Below, in pieces: positions 17,483 through 25,372 of a stretch of DNA of 64,000 nucleotides. The notes below the pieces were generated by a model. It was not told the origin of the DNA. It ran no database searches and worked only from the letters and a program-made list of their open reading frames with translations. Positions within the stretch are counted from its first letter, which is position 1. Each line of letters begins with the position of its first letter. The stretch spans positions 62,001-126,000 of the forward strand of contig JAKFVU010000077.1 of NCBI GenBank assembly GCA_021732025.1, given 5' to 3'. The translations under genes were made by a program, and so were the position numbers. This stretch comes from Candidatus Obscuribacterales bacterium (GTDB taxonomy: Bacteria > Cyanobacteriota > Vampirovibrionia > Obscuribacterales > Obscuribacteraceae).

Positions 17483-18457
17483 GTGTCGGCACCCAAAGCT
17501 AGTAGCAGTTCGCTCGTGGCTAATTCAGAGACAAAATTCAATAGATCGGTAACTTTGATCTATTGCCCGATACACCTAGGTGGCCCCCACGCCGGTGTTG
17601 CCCTCGGACCAGGAGCCATGAAAGTCGCTCGACTAGTGAGCCGCATCAAAGACCTTGGCTACACCGTGCATAAAGAAGTTGAGATTTCGGTGCCGGAAGT
17701 TTTGACTTGGTGGGAGAAGAACACAAATGCCTTGCATAGTCGCTGTGTTCCTGAAATCGCTGCGGTAAGTCAAGCCGTTGCTCAGGCCGTTGAAGAGGCT
17801 TTAGATGCTGGCACTGTAGCCATCACTATTGGTGGTGACCACTCCTTGGCCATCGGCAGCATTGCTGGAGTTTCAAACTACTACCGCAAGCGTCAAGAAG
17901 AGTTTGGTCTAGTTTGGTTTGATGCCCATGGTGATATTAATACTCCAGCTACATCGCCTAGCGGCAACGTCCACGGCATGCCATTTGCTATCTCGTTAGG
18001 TCAAGGCGACGAAAGTTTGGTCAACTTAAATGGCTTCTCACCTAAGGTCAAAGCAAAACGCTGTTCGCTCATTGGCATAAGAGATCTCGATCAAGCTGAG
18101 ACCGACCTCGTGCGTGATTCGGGAGTCTTGCCGTTCACCATGCGCGATGTTGACGAACAAGGCATCAAGAAAATTACCGAGCAAGCCCTGCAATCAATTG
18201 GCCGCGATATTCACGGCCTGCATGTATCGTTTGATCTCGATGTCATTGATCCTGATGTAGCACCGGGCGTGAGTACTGATTCGCGCGGTGGTTTTACTTA
18301 TCGCGAAAGTCACTTTGCTCTCGAGCTGTTAGCTGATACCAAGATAGTTCGTTCAATCGATATTGTTGAGCTCAATCCGACGCTCGATATTAAGAACCGT
18401 ACTGCTGAATTGGCTGTAGATCTAGTGCAATCAGCTCTTGGAAAAAATATTTTATAG
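17483..18457 (+). CDS. rocF: arginase (ureohydrolase family)
   Basis: This 324-residue protein belongs to the arginase/agmatinase family, which cleaves arginine or agmatine through a binuclear Mn centre. Metal motifs are intact: GGDHSLAIGS, WFDAHGDINTP and SFDLDVIDPDVAPG. SPSGNVHGMPFA matches arginases rather than agmatinases, so arginine hydrolysis to ornithine and urea is the better call. The early LGGPHAGVALGPGAM is also arginase-like. I place the start at GTG 17483 because GGAGG (17473-17477) sits 5 nt upstream; an in-frame TTG at 17471 would bury that site. No urease or other arginine gene is adjacent. It overlaps the possible TTG start of the next gene by 20 bp. Confidence 0.92.
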   Translation: MSAPKASSSSLVANSETKFNRSVTLIYCPIHLGGPHAGVALGPGAMKVARLVSRIKDLGYTVHKEVEISVPEVLTWWEKNTNALHSRCVPEIAAVSQAVAQAVEEALDAGTVAITIGGDHSLAIGSIAGVSNYYRKRQEEFGLVWFDAHGDINTPATSPSGNVHGMPFAISLGQGDESLVNLNGFSPKVKAKRCSLIGIRDLDQAETDLVRDSGVLPFTMRDVDEQGIKKITEQALQSIGRDIHGLHVSFDLDVIDPDVAPGVSTDSRGGFTYRESHFALELLADTKIVRSIDIVELNPTLDIKNRTAELAVDLVQSALGKNIL

Positions 18458-19373
18458 TGCTGCCACTTTGAGAATATTTTTTCTTGGCACAACTCTCGCC
18501 CTGCTATTTTCCTGCTTGGCTGCCACTGCCTATGTTGGCAATGATCTAAGCAGAACTATCGCGGGCTATCGCATTTCTTTTCGCGACTACAGTTGGAAAG
18601 GCGAGAGTGGTGTCATTTTTCAAATTTTCAAAAACAAACGAAAGCTTCTCGAACGGCGCGGGCACAGCCTATTTGTATTTGATATTGAGAAGCAAGGCGA
18701 TTCATTTGGCGGTCAAGATAATCGCTTGATCAAGTGTGCCGATTTGACTGGCGATGGCATCGTCGACTTGGTTGTGCAGGAGTGGAGCGGTGGTGCCTAT
18801 TGTTGCTACAAATATGATATTTATTCGTTAGGAAGAGAGTTTAAGCATATTTGGCATCACGATGCTGTCTATGGTCATCTTAATATTATTTGCAGAGCCA
18901 AGAAGAGAGCTGTTCTAGTTGTTGAAGACACTACTTTTTGCAATTTTAATAGCATGGCAGAGTGCGGTGGTGCCAAACCGAAAGTGCACCTGATTTGGGG
19001 CAAAGACTCAAATTTTATGTCAAAGTCGAAAGCCAGATCGAAGGCAAAATTGGAACCATCGTTTTGTCTTGATAGAGCAGCCACTATTTCTTCCGCTCGA
19101 GCCGCTGCGGGCGCTTTAGAAGCTGCGACTGATAATCCTGATAATTCTGTTTTAGATCCACAAACAGAAATTGGTGCAAAGCACTTTATTGAGTTGATTT
19201 ATGGTGGCCAAACTGCAAAAGCCTTGGCCAAGCTCGATAGCCTCAAACCAGAGCAGAGGCGCCACTATCTGCGGAGCTTCTTCGAAACTTTTAGAAAAAG
19301 TCGGTTTTATTTTGACGTTTTGGCGTACAACGATAATGCCGCTATTGCCAAAATGAAAATGTTGGCGAATTAG
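18438..19373 (+). CDS. exported protein of unknown function
   Basis: This protein of up to 311 residues has an N-terminal hydrophobic segment (LRIFFLGTTLALLFSCLAATA) and is probably exported. TTG 18438 overlaps the arginase end by 20 bp; an in-frame TTG at 18468 would start just before the signal peptide, and no ribosome site decides between them. The mature part includes KCADLTGDGIVDLVVQEWSGG, a D-x-D/N-x-D style calcium-binding loop as in FG-GAP or dockerin-like repeats, followed by YCCYKYDIYSLG. The C-terminal 70 residues form a helical domain (AKHFIELIYGGQTAKALAKLD). Overlap with arginase suggests co-transcription, but no functional link is evident. I do not recognise the family. Confidence 0.6.
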   Translation: MEKIFYSAATLRIFFLGTTLALLFSCLAATAYVGNDLSRTIAGYRISFRDYSWKGESGVIFQIFKNKRKLLERRGHSLFVFDIEKQGDSFGGQDNRLIKCADLTGDGIVDLVVQEWSGGAYCCYKYDIYSLGREFKHIWHHDAVYGHLNIICRAKKRAVLVVEDTTFCNFNSMAECGGAKPKVHLIWGKDSNFMSKSKARSKAKLEPSFCLDRAATISSARAAAGALEAATDNPDNSVLDPQTEIGAKHFIELIYGGQTAKALAKLDSLKPEQRRHYLRSFFETFRKSRFYFDVLAYNDNAAIAKMKMLAN

Positions 19374-19409
19374 TTTTGACTCTTTGAAATTATGGAGTGC
19401 AGAAAAAGC

Positions 19410-19451
19410 TCGACAAAATATGCCCTGGTATGTGATACTATACTTACGTAT
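19410..19451 (+). promoter_or_regulatory. candidate lexA promoter with small inverted repeats
   Basis: TCGACA (19410-19415) and GATACT (19434-19439), 18 bp apart, form a plausible -35/-10 pair upstream of lexA. Two short inverted repeats overlap the -10 region: GTAT-GTG-ATAC at 19428-19438 and ATAC-TTAC-GTAT at 19440-19451. Overlap with the promoter fits an operator for LexA autorepression, as is common for lexA genes. Neither element matches the cyanobacterial (AGTAC-N4-GTACT) or Gram-positive LexA box exactly, so the assignment is tentative. Confidence 0.35.
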
Positions 19452-19476
19452 GGCTTTGTTCAAAGAGGGCGTTTAG

Positions 19477-20250
19477 GTGATAGATACAGACAAGCCGTTG
19501 CCAGCAAGACAGCAAGATGTACTCAATTTGATTGTGGTATTGAGCGACGAGCATGGCTATCCACCAACTCTGGCTGAGCTTGCCAGCGCCTTAGGCCTCA
19601 AGAACAGAATGACTGTGCACCAGCACGTTGCCGCTCTTAAGAAAAAGGGCTTAGTGCACTGGGAGCCAGGTCTCAATCGATCACTAAGAGTTTTGGCAGA
19701 AGGCTTCAAGCATTGCCAGGGTTTGCCTGCTGATTTGGCAGACGGTGCAGCAAATAGTTTATCTAATAGCTCGTTGGCTGGTACTGCATCTAGTGGTACC
19801 GCATCTGGTCATGCCGACGGTTCGCCATCGCCGAGAGGCGTTATTGAATTTGCTGGTCGCCAAGGTAAGAACTCAAATGGTATTCCATTGGCTGGTGCTA
19901 TTGCCGCTGGCCGACCAATCGATGCAGTTGAGTCACGAGAATTTCTGGAAATTGATAGCCAATATGGTGAAGCGGGCTGTTTCGCTTTGCAGGTTAAAGG
20001 CGAATCAATGATTGAAGACGGTATTTATGATGGTGACTTTGTTATTGTCAAACCTAATCCATCACCGAATAATGGTGAGGTGGTAGTGGCTTTGTTAGAA
20101 GATGGTAGTGCCACTCTAAAGCGCTTCTATAAAGAGCGTGGTGGATTCCGCTTGCAACCAGCTAATAGTGAGATGGAGCCGATATTTGTATCGGGTAATC
20201 AAACTCTTACTATACAAGGAACAGTGGTTGCCCTTTTCCGCAAGATGTAG
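19477..20250 (+). CDS. lexA: LexA repressor / S24 autoprotease
   Basis: This 257-residue protein has the LexA winged helix at residues 8-70 (PARQQDVLNLIVVL, PPTLAELASALGLKNRMTVHQHV) and an S24 peptidase domain at the C-terminus. The self-cleavage Ala-Gly is in LAGAIAAGRPIDAVE, the catalytic Ser in GESMIEDGIYDGDFVIVKP, and the catalytic Lys in GSATLKRFYKE. It normally represses SOS genes and cleaves itself when RecA filaments form. The linker (Ser/Thr/Ala/Gly-rich, about residues 85-125) is longer than usual, making the protein about 50 residues longer than E. coli LexA. GTG 19477 is supported by AGAGGG at 19464-19469. The gene stands alone and converges on rqcH. Confidence 0.93.
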   Translation: MIDTDKPLPARQQDVLNLIVVLSDEHGYPPTLAELASALGLKNRMTVHQHVAALKKKGLVHWEPGLNRSLRVLAEGFKHCQGLPADLADGAANSLSNSSLAGTASSGTASGHADGSPSPRGVIEFAGRQGKNSNGIPLAGAIAAGRPIDAVESREFLEIDSQYGEAGCFALQVKGESMIEDGIYDGDFVIVKPNPSPNNGEVVVALLEDGSATLKRFYKERGGFRLQPANSEMEPIFVSGNQTLTIQGTVVALFRKM

Positions 20251-20307
20251 ATTTTCAGTTTGAATTTGTTCTATTAACTTCTATTGGAAGTTTGAGCGTT
20301 TGTCGCC

Positions 20308-22227
20308 CTAGTGGTTAAACAACTGCTTCATCGGCTTTGGCATTGGCTGAGAAGTATCAACTTCTACAGTCTTTTCTTGTTCGTATTTGACAAGGCCAGG
20401 TTTATCTTTGGCTAACTTGCGAACGTGTTTGCATTGGGTGTAAACCACCCGCACCTTAGCTCCATGGCTGGCTTTAGAGAGTCGAGCAGCAATTTGTGCT
20501 GCTTCTAAAATAGTTGTTTGTGGTGGTTCTTGTTTCGATGACGGGATGCGAATTAGGACATGAGCACCACCCTGTCCGAGCACGTGAAACCAAAGATCAT
20601 TGGGTTGGGCGAGGCGTGACAGCAGATAGTCATTTTCTAGGCGATTGCGTCCTACATAAATGGTCCAGCCGTCGCTTGAATTGACTGAAAGTATTTTGCT
20701 GTCGTTTCCTTTTTTCGGCTTGGCTTTGGGCTTGGCAATTTCGTGAGCTTTGCGGCCGGTCAGATTTTCTTTGAGATGGCGTAATTCGAATATATCTTTA
20801 GCGCCTTCAATTTTTTTCAATTGCTCTTCCAGCATGGTCCGCCTTGCGCTAGCTTCGTTGACTGACTGGCTGGCTGTAGCGTGCCTTGCTCTAGACTTGG
20901 CATACTGCCTGTAATACATCTGGGCATTTTGAGCTGCGCTCAAATTAGGATTGAGTTTGATTGATACCCGCCCGGCATCTCCGAACAAGTCATCAGCTTC
21001 TAATAGTTCCTGGCCAGCTTTAATTTCAGTCAGATTGGCTAAAATTAGATCTCCAAGTTTCTTCTGCAAATGAATGTCGTTGCCTGGCAAAACATGTTGC
21101 TCAGCCATTTTAAGGCGTGCATCAATTTTGCTAAGTTCTTGATTGAGATCTGTTCTAAGGCGTTCTCGCAGTTGATTACATTGCTCAGTTAATTCACAGG
21201 AACGAAAATATTCTTCAATCAAGTCATTGACTGATGGATGTGATTTCGTTGCTGCTTGTTGGCCGCCCTTGTTGGTGGGATACCATCCGAGCACAGAGTA
21301 GCGGCTCAAATCAGTAAAGAGAAAGGGGCGATAATTGTCGTTGGCGCGCAGTTGCTCAACCCTTTGCCAGAGTTTGGCCCCGGCGTTTTCAATTAGCCGT
21401 GCCTTCTCTATTTCACTTACCAAACCTGCGGCCAAAACCAACTCTTCGCAGAGGTGTCGACCGGCACCGGTGAAGGTGGCAATAATCCATTGCTCGATGG
21501 TGGTCGGCGGAAGCGCAGTTGCTGGTACTAAATTTGGTGCCGCGCTAATCGCTGAAATTATGGGCGAAGCCGGTGCTGAAACGGACGGCGATTCAGTAGC
21601 TTGACTGGCTTGATCAAATAGCTGTAAGAAAGCAGCTTGCTCAACTGTATACAAGCTTGGTCTATCTTGTGATGGTGGTCTCTCGTAGCGCAGACCCGAA
21701 GATATTTCTCGTTGTCTGCTCATATCTTTGGTGACATTGTGAGAGGCCGAGACAATCTTCGCTCCTTCTTTTTCCCAGAAGATCAAATTGCTATGGCGTC
21801 CCATAATCTCAGCTGTCAAAATTTTGATTGAGGCTGTTCCGACTTCGTCGATACAAGAAAAAACTAGATCAATGATTCTTTCGCCTAAGGGTTGCTCGGC
21901 GGCTATCAATGTTGCTCCGGCTAGATGCTTTCTCAAAAGCAAACAAAAATTAGGCACTGAGCCGCCACTGCCATACTTTGACACGTAGCGGTCTGTAACA
22001 GGGTCACGATCGCCTTTGGCATGCACTTGGTTTGTTTGCACTAGGCACATGCGGCCGTGAACCGATTGGGCCGAAATGAACAAATTATTGACGCCTGATT
22101 TGCCGCGCAGGGTGAGCAAGACTTCATCTCGACCGAGTTGGGTAACTCGGTCTACTTTTCTGTTAACTATGAGTGGGCGGGCTTCTGCCAGCACGGCCCT
22201 TATTGATAGCGCGTCGAATGGTTGCAT
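20308..22227 (-). CDS. rqcH: RqcH/NFACT-family ribosome-quality-control protein
   Basis: This 639-residue protein is the bacterial NFACT homologue (RqcH, also called FbpA in Firmicutes). It binds obstructed 50S subunits and directs C-terminal Ala tailing of stalled peptides. The NFACT-N domain is seen at MQPFDALSIRAVLAEARPLI, LFISAQSVHGRMCL and PNFCLLLRKHLAGATL. A long helical coiled-coil arm spans about residues 340-500. The C-terminal NFACT-R domain is DGWTIYVGRNRLENDYLLSR followed by NDLWFHVLGQGGAHVLIR and KVRVVYTQCKHVRKLA. A Ser/Ala/Pro-rich insertion (residues about 205-240) is not usual. It is divergent from gmk-rpoZ with 57 bp between. Confidence 0.93.
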   Translation of the reverse strand: MQPFDALSIRAVLAEARPLIVNRKVDRVTQLGRDEVLLTLRGKSGVNNLFISAQSVHGRMCLVQTNQVHAKGDRDPVTDRYVSKYGSGGSVPNFCLLLRKHLAGATLIAAEQPLGERIIDLVFSCIDEVGTASIKILTAEIMGRHSNLIFWEKEGAKIVSASHNVTKDMSRQREISSGLRYERPPSQDRPSLYTVEQAAFLQLFDQASQATESPSVSAPASPIISAISAAPNLVPATALPPTTIEQWIIATFTGAGRHLCEELVLAAGLVSEIEKARLIENAGAKLWQRVEQLRANDNYRPFLFTDLSRYSVLGWYPTNKGGQQAATKSHPSVNDLIEEYFRSCELTEQCNQLRERLRTDLNQELSKIDARLKMAEQHVLPGNDIHLQKKLGDLILANLTEIKAGQELLEADDLFGDAGRVSIKLNPNLSAAQNAQMYYRQYAKSRARHATASQSVNEASARRTMLEEQLKKIEGAKDIFELRHLKENLTGRKAHEIAKPKAKPKKGNDSKILSVNSSDGWTIYVGRNRLENDYLLSRLAQPNDLWFHVLGQGGAHVLIRIPSSKQEPPQTTILEAAQIAARLSKASHGAKVRVVYTQCKHVRKLAKDKPGLVKYEQEKTVEVDTSQPMPKPMKQLFNH

Positions 22228-22284
22228 GGTTACGATACTTAAGGTTTAATAGCTGACAATTTATCAAACTCGCGGGGGTTTTTT

Positions 22285-22926
22285 ATGAACACCGGCGAAC
22301 CGCTTACAAAACTTGGTCACAAAGCGGGCGGTCCCAATCATCGGCTCAAAATGGGCAATTTAATCGTTTTAACCGGGCCGTCAGGGGTCGGCAAGGGTAC
22401 TCTTGTCGACTTAGTCATGGCTCGGGTAACCGACCTCGTTCGCTCAGTCTCGGTGACCACAAGGAAGCCTAGACCAGGGGAAGTGGAAGGTCAGTCTTAT
22501 TTCTTCCGCGATCGAGCCACCTTTGACGCCATGCTTGAGCGCAATGAGTTTATGGAGTGGGCCGAGTTTGCCGGTAACTGCTACGGTACCCCTAAGTCGT
22601 GGGTGAATGCCCAGCTCAAGGCCGGGTACGACGTCTTGCTCGAGCTTGAAGTGCAGGGTGCACGTCAAATCCACGCTCAGAGCCCATCTGCTGTTTTGAT
22701 TTTCGTATCGCCACCCAATTTTAAGGAGCTGGAGGAGCGTTTGCGCTCTCGCGGCACTGAAACTTCTGAGATTATTTTGGTCCGCCTGCAAAAGGCTAAG
22801 CAAGAATTACAAGAAAAAAATGTATTTCAATATGAAGTAGTGAACGACAAACTTGAGGATGCGGCCAACAATCTGGCCCATATCGTGTATGCTGAGAGGC
22901 TACGCATACGAACTCCCGAGGGGTGA
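22285..22926 (+). CDS. gmk: guanylate kinase
   Basis: This 213-residue enzyme phosphorylates GMP or dGMP to the diphosphate using ATP. The P-loop is in LIVLTGPSGVGKGTLVDLV, the GMP-binding region in SVSVTTRKPRPGEVEGQSYFF, and the lid follows at FVSPPNFKELEERLRSRGTE. ATG 22285 adds about 22 residues (MNTGEPLTKLGHKAGG) before the usual family start; an internal ATG at 22351 would give a more typical length of about 191. GGGGG lies 6 nt before 22285, so I keep it. rpoZ begins at or just after its stop codon, a gmk-rpoZ pairing that is widespread in bacteria and common in cyanobacteria-related genomes. Confidence 0.95.
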   Translation: MNTGEPLTKLGHKAGGPNHRLKMGNLIVLTGPSGVGKGTLVDLVMARVTDLVRSVSVTTRKPRPGEVEGQSYFFRDRATFDAMLERNEFMEWAEFAGNCYGTPKSWVNAQLKAGYDVLLELEVQGARQIHAQSPSAVLIFVSPPNFKELEERLRSRGTETSEIILVRLQKAKQELQEKNVFQYEVVNDKLEDAANNLAHIVYAERLRIRTPEG

Positions 22927-22934
22927 ATTCCCGC

Positions 22935-23147
22935 ATGAGCACTACTAGAATCCTTGACCAGTTACTTAAAGAGAACGTCAACCGTTATGAGTTGGTGCTT
23001 CGAGTAGCTCAGAGAGCCAAACAAATTAAGAATGAAACTCGCGAACAGCACAAAACTGCCAACGCAGTCATTCAAGCGCTGCAAATGGTTGCAGCAGAAG
23101 GCGATGGAACAATTTTGATCTCACCTTCTGGCCAGTACATGTATTAG
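22935..23147 (+). CDS. rpoZ: RNA polymerase omega subunit
   Basis: This 70-residue protein matches the omega subunit, which binds the beta-prime subunit and helps RNA polymerase assembly. Recognition rests on TTRILDQLLKENVNRYELV followed by RVAQRAKQIK and the position directly after gmk. I chose ATG 22935 (MSTTRIL), with AGGGG at 22919-22923. A GTG at 22923 overlapping the gmk TGA is also possible and would add four residues. Two hairpins follow the stop, the second a strong terminator, so gmk-rpoZ is a closed operon. Confidence 0.85.
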   Translation: MSTTRILDQLLKENVNRYELVLRVAQRAKQIKNETREQHKTANAVIQALQMVAAEGDGTILISPSGQYMY

Positions 23148-23150
23148 CGC

Positions 23151-23212
23151 AAAGCCCAGCTAGGCTTTGTTTGAGCGTCCTTTTGTCTAGGCAAAGGGGC
23201 GCTTAATTTTTA
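23151..23212 (+). terminator. double hairpin terminator after rpoZ
   Basis: A small hairpin, AAAGCC-6-GGCTTT (23151-23168), is followed by a longer one. The second has arms 23174-23185 and 23192-23203, about 12 pairs including two G-U, around a 6-nt loop, followed by TAATTTTTA. It fits an intrinsic terminator closing the gmk-rpoZ operon. Confidence 0.7.
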
Positions 23213-23222
23213 CTAGTAATGC

Positions 23223-23534
23223 TTGAAAACCTATCAGCCATGGGAGAATTCCCGTTGCCAAAGGATAAAAGCAGCACTACACTCTTTTTGTTATCGGCTG
23301 TTGAGAGCGTTGGCAACTAAGCAAATGGACTTCTGGGCAACACTGCTACTTTTCGCATTTATGGCTGGCATCATGGGTTGGACCACGACGCCGTTCATCA
23401 ACGCCATCTTATGGTACTGCGATTGGCAGGACGGGACGGACATCAACTGGGGCTTGGACACTGCCTTCTCTGTTGCCGTACCCTTCGCTTGGATGTTTGC
23501 TCTGTTCGAGATTATTCTGCTCTACTGCCAGTAG
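23223..23534 (+). CDS. small membrane protein, 3' end overlapping dus
   Basis: This protein of up to 103 residues has two hydrophobic segments (WATLLLFAFMAGIMGW and FSVAVPFAWMFALFEIILLY) joined by an acidic, Trp-rich loop (WYCDWQDGTDINWGLD). The composition looks like a real membrane protein rather than a shadow frame. TTG 23223 is the longest start; ATG 23323 (MDFWATLLLF) would give about 70 residues and begin directly at the first helix. The last 126 bp overlap the 3' end of the convergent dus gene, which is unusual. Either dus really has a C-terminal extension or one of the two frames is non-coding. No function is recognised. Confidence 0.5.
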   Translation: MKTYQPWENSRCQRIKAALHSFCYRLLRALATKQMDFWATLLLFAFMAGIMGWTTTPFINAILWYCDWQDGTDINWGLDTAFSVAVPFAWMFALFEIILLYCQ

Positions 23535-24524
23535 AAAGCGCATTTGGCCTTCGCTGCCACCGACCACGAAAGCCAATTCTGCCAATATGTCGGCAGCGGC
23601 CTGCAAATCGAGCACTTGAGTCAACCTGGCGCGATAAGGCGCTGCCCCAATAATTCCTTTGGTGTAATTGATCACGTGCCGGCGCGATTCATTGACGCCG
23701 ATGCGCAGACCTTTGTATTTGACCAGGCCAACGCTATGTAGGTAAGCGCAGATGAGTTTTTCGACGTCGTCTGGCGCTTCGTCTAGGATGCCGTGATCGA
23801 GATATTTAGTTATGCGGGGAATGAGCCATGGGTTGCCTAAACTGCCGCGGGCAACGGCTACTCCGTCGCAGCCTGTGATTTCAAGCAAGCGTAAAGCGTT
23901 CTCAGGCGAGAAAACGTCACCGTTGCCGAATACTGGGATGCTCAATGCCGCTTTCACCTTGGCGATGAAGTTCCAATCGGCTTGCCCTGAATACAATTGA
24001 GCCCGCGTGCGGCCGTGCACTGTCACCATCGAGGCGCCCGACTCTTCAACCATGCGTCCGAATTCGACAGCGTTGCGTGAGCTGTCATCCCAACCCAGTC
24101 TAAATTTGACCGTAACCGGTATTTTTACAGCACTTTTGACGGTTGTTATTATTTCTCGAGCCAGCTCTGGTTCTTTCATCAAAGCGCAGCCGTCTTTGCC
24201 CTTGGTAATTTTGGGAACCGGGCAACCCATATTGATGTCGACGAAATCCGCCCCGCGCTTCTCTGCTAACTGGGCGGCATGTGCCATAACATCGGGCTCA
24301 TGTCCAAATATTTGAATGCCAATAGGATGCTCGTTTTCGAGCAAATCCATAATGCGCGATTCAGGCTTCGCTAAGAGGGCCCGTGAACTCACCATTTCGG
24401 TTGACATCATGCATTCTGGATCGACTCGGCGAACAATTTCGCGAAAGACTACGTCGGTCACGCCGGCCATTGGCGGTACATAGACGCGACTATTCAGGGT
24501 GAAGGGGCCAATCTTGATGGACAT
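23409..24524 (-). CDS. dusB: tRNA-dihydrouridine synthase (DusB type)
   Basis: This FMN-dependent enzyme of 371 residues reduces uridine to dihydrouridine in tRNA D-loops. The barrel motifs are VPPMAGVTDVVFREIVRR, IQIFGHEPDVMAHAA, DINMGCPVPKITKGKDGCAL with the active-site Cys, VTVKFRLGWDD, VTVHGRTRAQLYSG, and FGNGDVFSPENALRLLE followed by GVAVARGSLGNPWLI. The usual family length is 320-340, so about 35 C-terminal residues (KHPSEGYGNREGSVQAP...) are extra. That extension lies in the part overlapping a convergent membrane-protein frame. The start MSIKIGPFTLNSRVYVPPM is typical. It stands alone on the minus strand, divergent from the secreted-protein/larC pair. Confidence 0.93.
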   Translation of the reverse strand: MSIKIGPFTLNSRVYVPPMAGVTDVVFREIVRRVDPECMMSTEMVSSRALLAKPESRIMDLLENEHPIGIQIFGHEPDVMAHAAQLAEKRGADFVDINMGCPVPKITKGKDGCALMKEPELAREIITTVKSAVKIPVTVKFRLGWDDSSRNAVEFGRMVEESGASMVTVHGRTRAQLYSGQADWNFIAKVKAALSIPVFGNGDVFSPENALRLLEITGCDGVAVARGSLGNPWLIPRITKYLDHGILDEAPDDVEKLICAYLHSVGLVKYKGLRIGVNESRRHVINYTKGIIGAAPYRARLTQVLDLQAAADILAELAFVVGGSEGQMRFLLAVEQNNLEQSKHPSEGYGNREGSVQAPVDVRPVLPIAVP

Positions 24525-24700
24525 GCCGATATTTCGCTAATACAAATTACTGTTTCAAATTAGAGTTTACAAGAAGACGGCCTGACTATGTGATTTAAGG
24601 CACGATTATTACGTTCCAGATAATCTATCTGAAACCTTTTTCCATCATTCTGATACTTTGATGAATAACGCTTTAGACTTTACTTTTTTGTGGCAATAAA

Positions 24701-25372
24701 TTGAAATTCATTACTTCAAATCTTTGTGTTTTTAGCCTATTGGTCTGTCAAGTAAGCGCCTTCTCTTGGCCGTCTTCTAGCGCCGCTATAGCGGCTCAAC
24801 CTCAAGCATCTGTGCGCACTTCGGGTCGCCTAATAAACCTCAAAGGCGAGGGTGTGGCAAACATTCCTGTCTATCTTTGGGAGGAAAAAGGTCCATTGTC
24901 CCTGGCGGCCAAGACTGGTGCGGATGGTAAATTTGATTTTGAGCACCCTATTTGCGGAGCGCTTACTTTAGAAGTTCTTCCGCCTGTAAAGACAAGCTAC
25001 GCTTCTGCAGTAGTCGATGAAGTTCCAGGAGACCAAAATCACAAGCTTTTAGTTGAGATGCATTTGGGTCATCTAATCTCTGGGCGCGTCGCTCATGACG
25101 GCAAAGGCGTTAAGGGAGTCGTGGTGAGAATTCGACCGATTGAGTTGGACAAGCACGGCAGTCAAATCGACTACACGAGTTTGGAGAAGGCTGTAAGAAT
25201 TCATGGTGGGGGTACAACAACTACAGCTAGGGATGGAGCTTTTACGCTTGTAATTACTCCCGGTTTAAAGCAGTTGACGGTCATTAACAATAAATATCCG
25301 AAGTTCGAGAAGAAAGTGCAACATAGTTTGACAGTGCGTGAAAATTTGAATGTAGGTGTCTTGCACCTATGA
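24701..25372 (+). CDS. exported protein with carboxypeptidase-regulatory-like (CnaB-type) folds
   Basis: This 223-residue protein has an N-terminal signal segment (FITSNLCVFSLLVCQVSAFS). Two beta-sandwich repeats follow. The first is RTSGRLINLKGEGVANIPVYL with KTGADGKFDFEHPICGALTL; the second is GHLISGRVAHDGKGVKGVVVR with TTTARDGAFTLVITPG. This G-x-V-x-D-x-x-G-x-P...D-G-x-F pattern is typical of carboxypeptidase-regulatory or CnaB-like domains used for surface adhesion or as stalks. The start is TTG 24701 with no good ribosome site, so it is uncertain. Its stop codon overlaps the larC ATG (ATGA), indicating translational coupling with larC, a pairing without an obvious functional reason. Confidence 0.65.
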   Translation: MKFITSNLCVFSLLVCQVSAFSWPSSSAAIAAQPQASVRTSGRLINLKGEGVANIPVYLWEEKGPLSLAAKTGADGKFDFEHPICGALTLEVLPPVKTSYASAVVDEVPGDQNHKLLVEMHLGHLISGRVAHDGKGVKGVVVRIRPIELDKHGSQIDYTSLEKAVRIHGGGTTTTARDGAFTLVITPGLKQLTVINNKYPKFEKKVQHSLTVRENLNVGVLHL

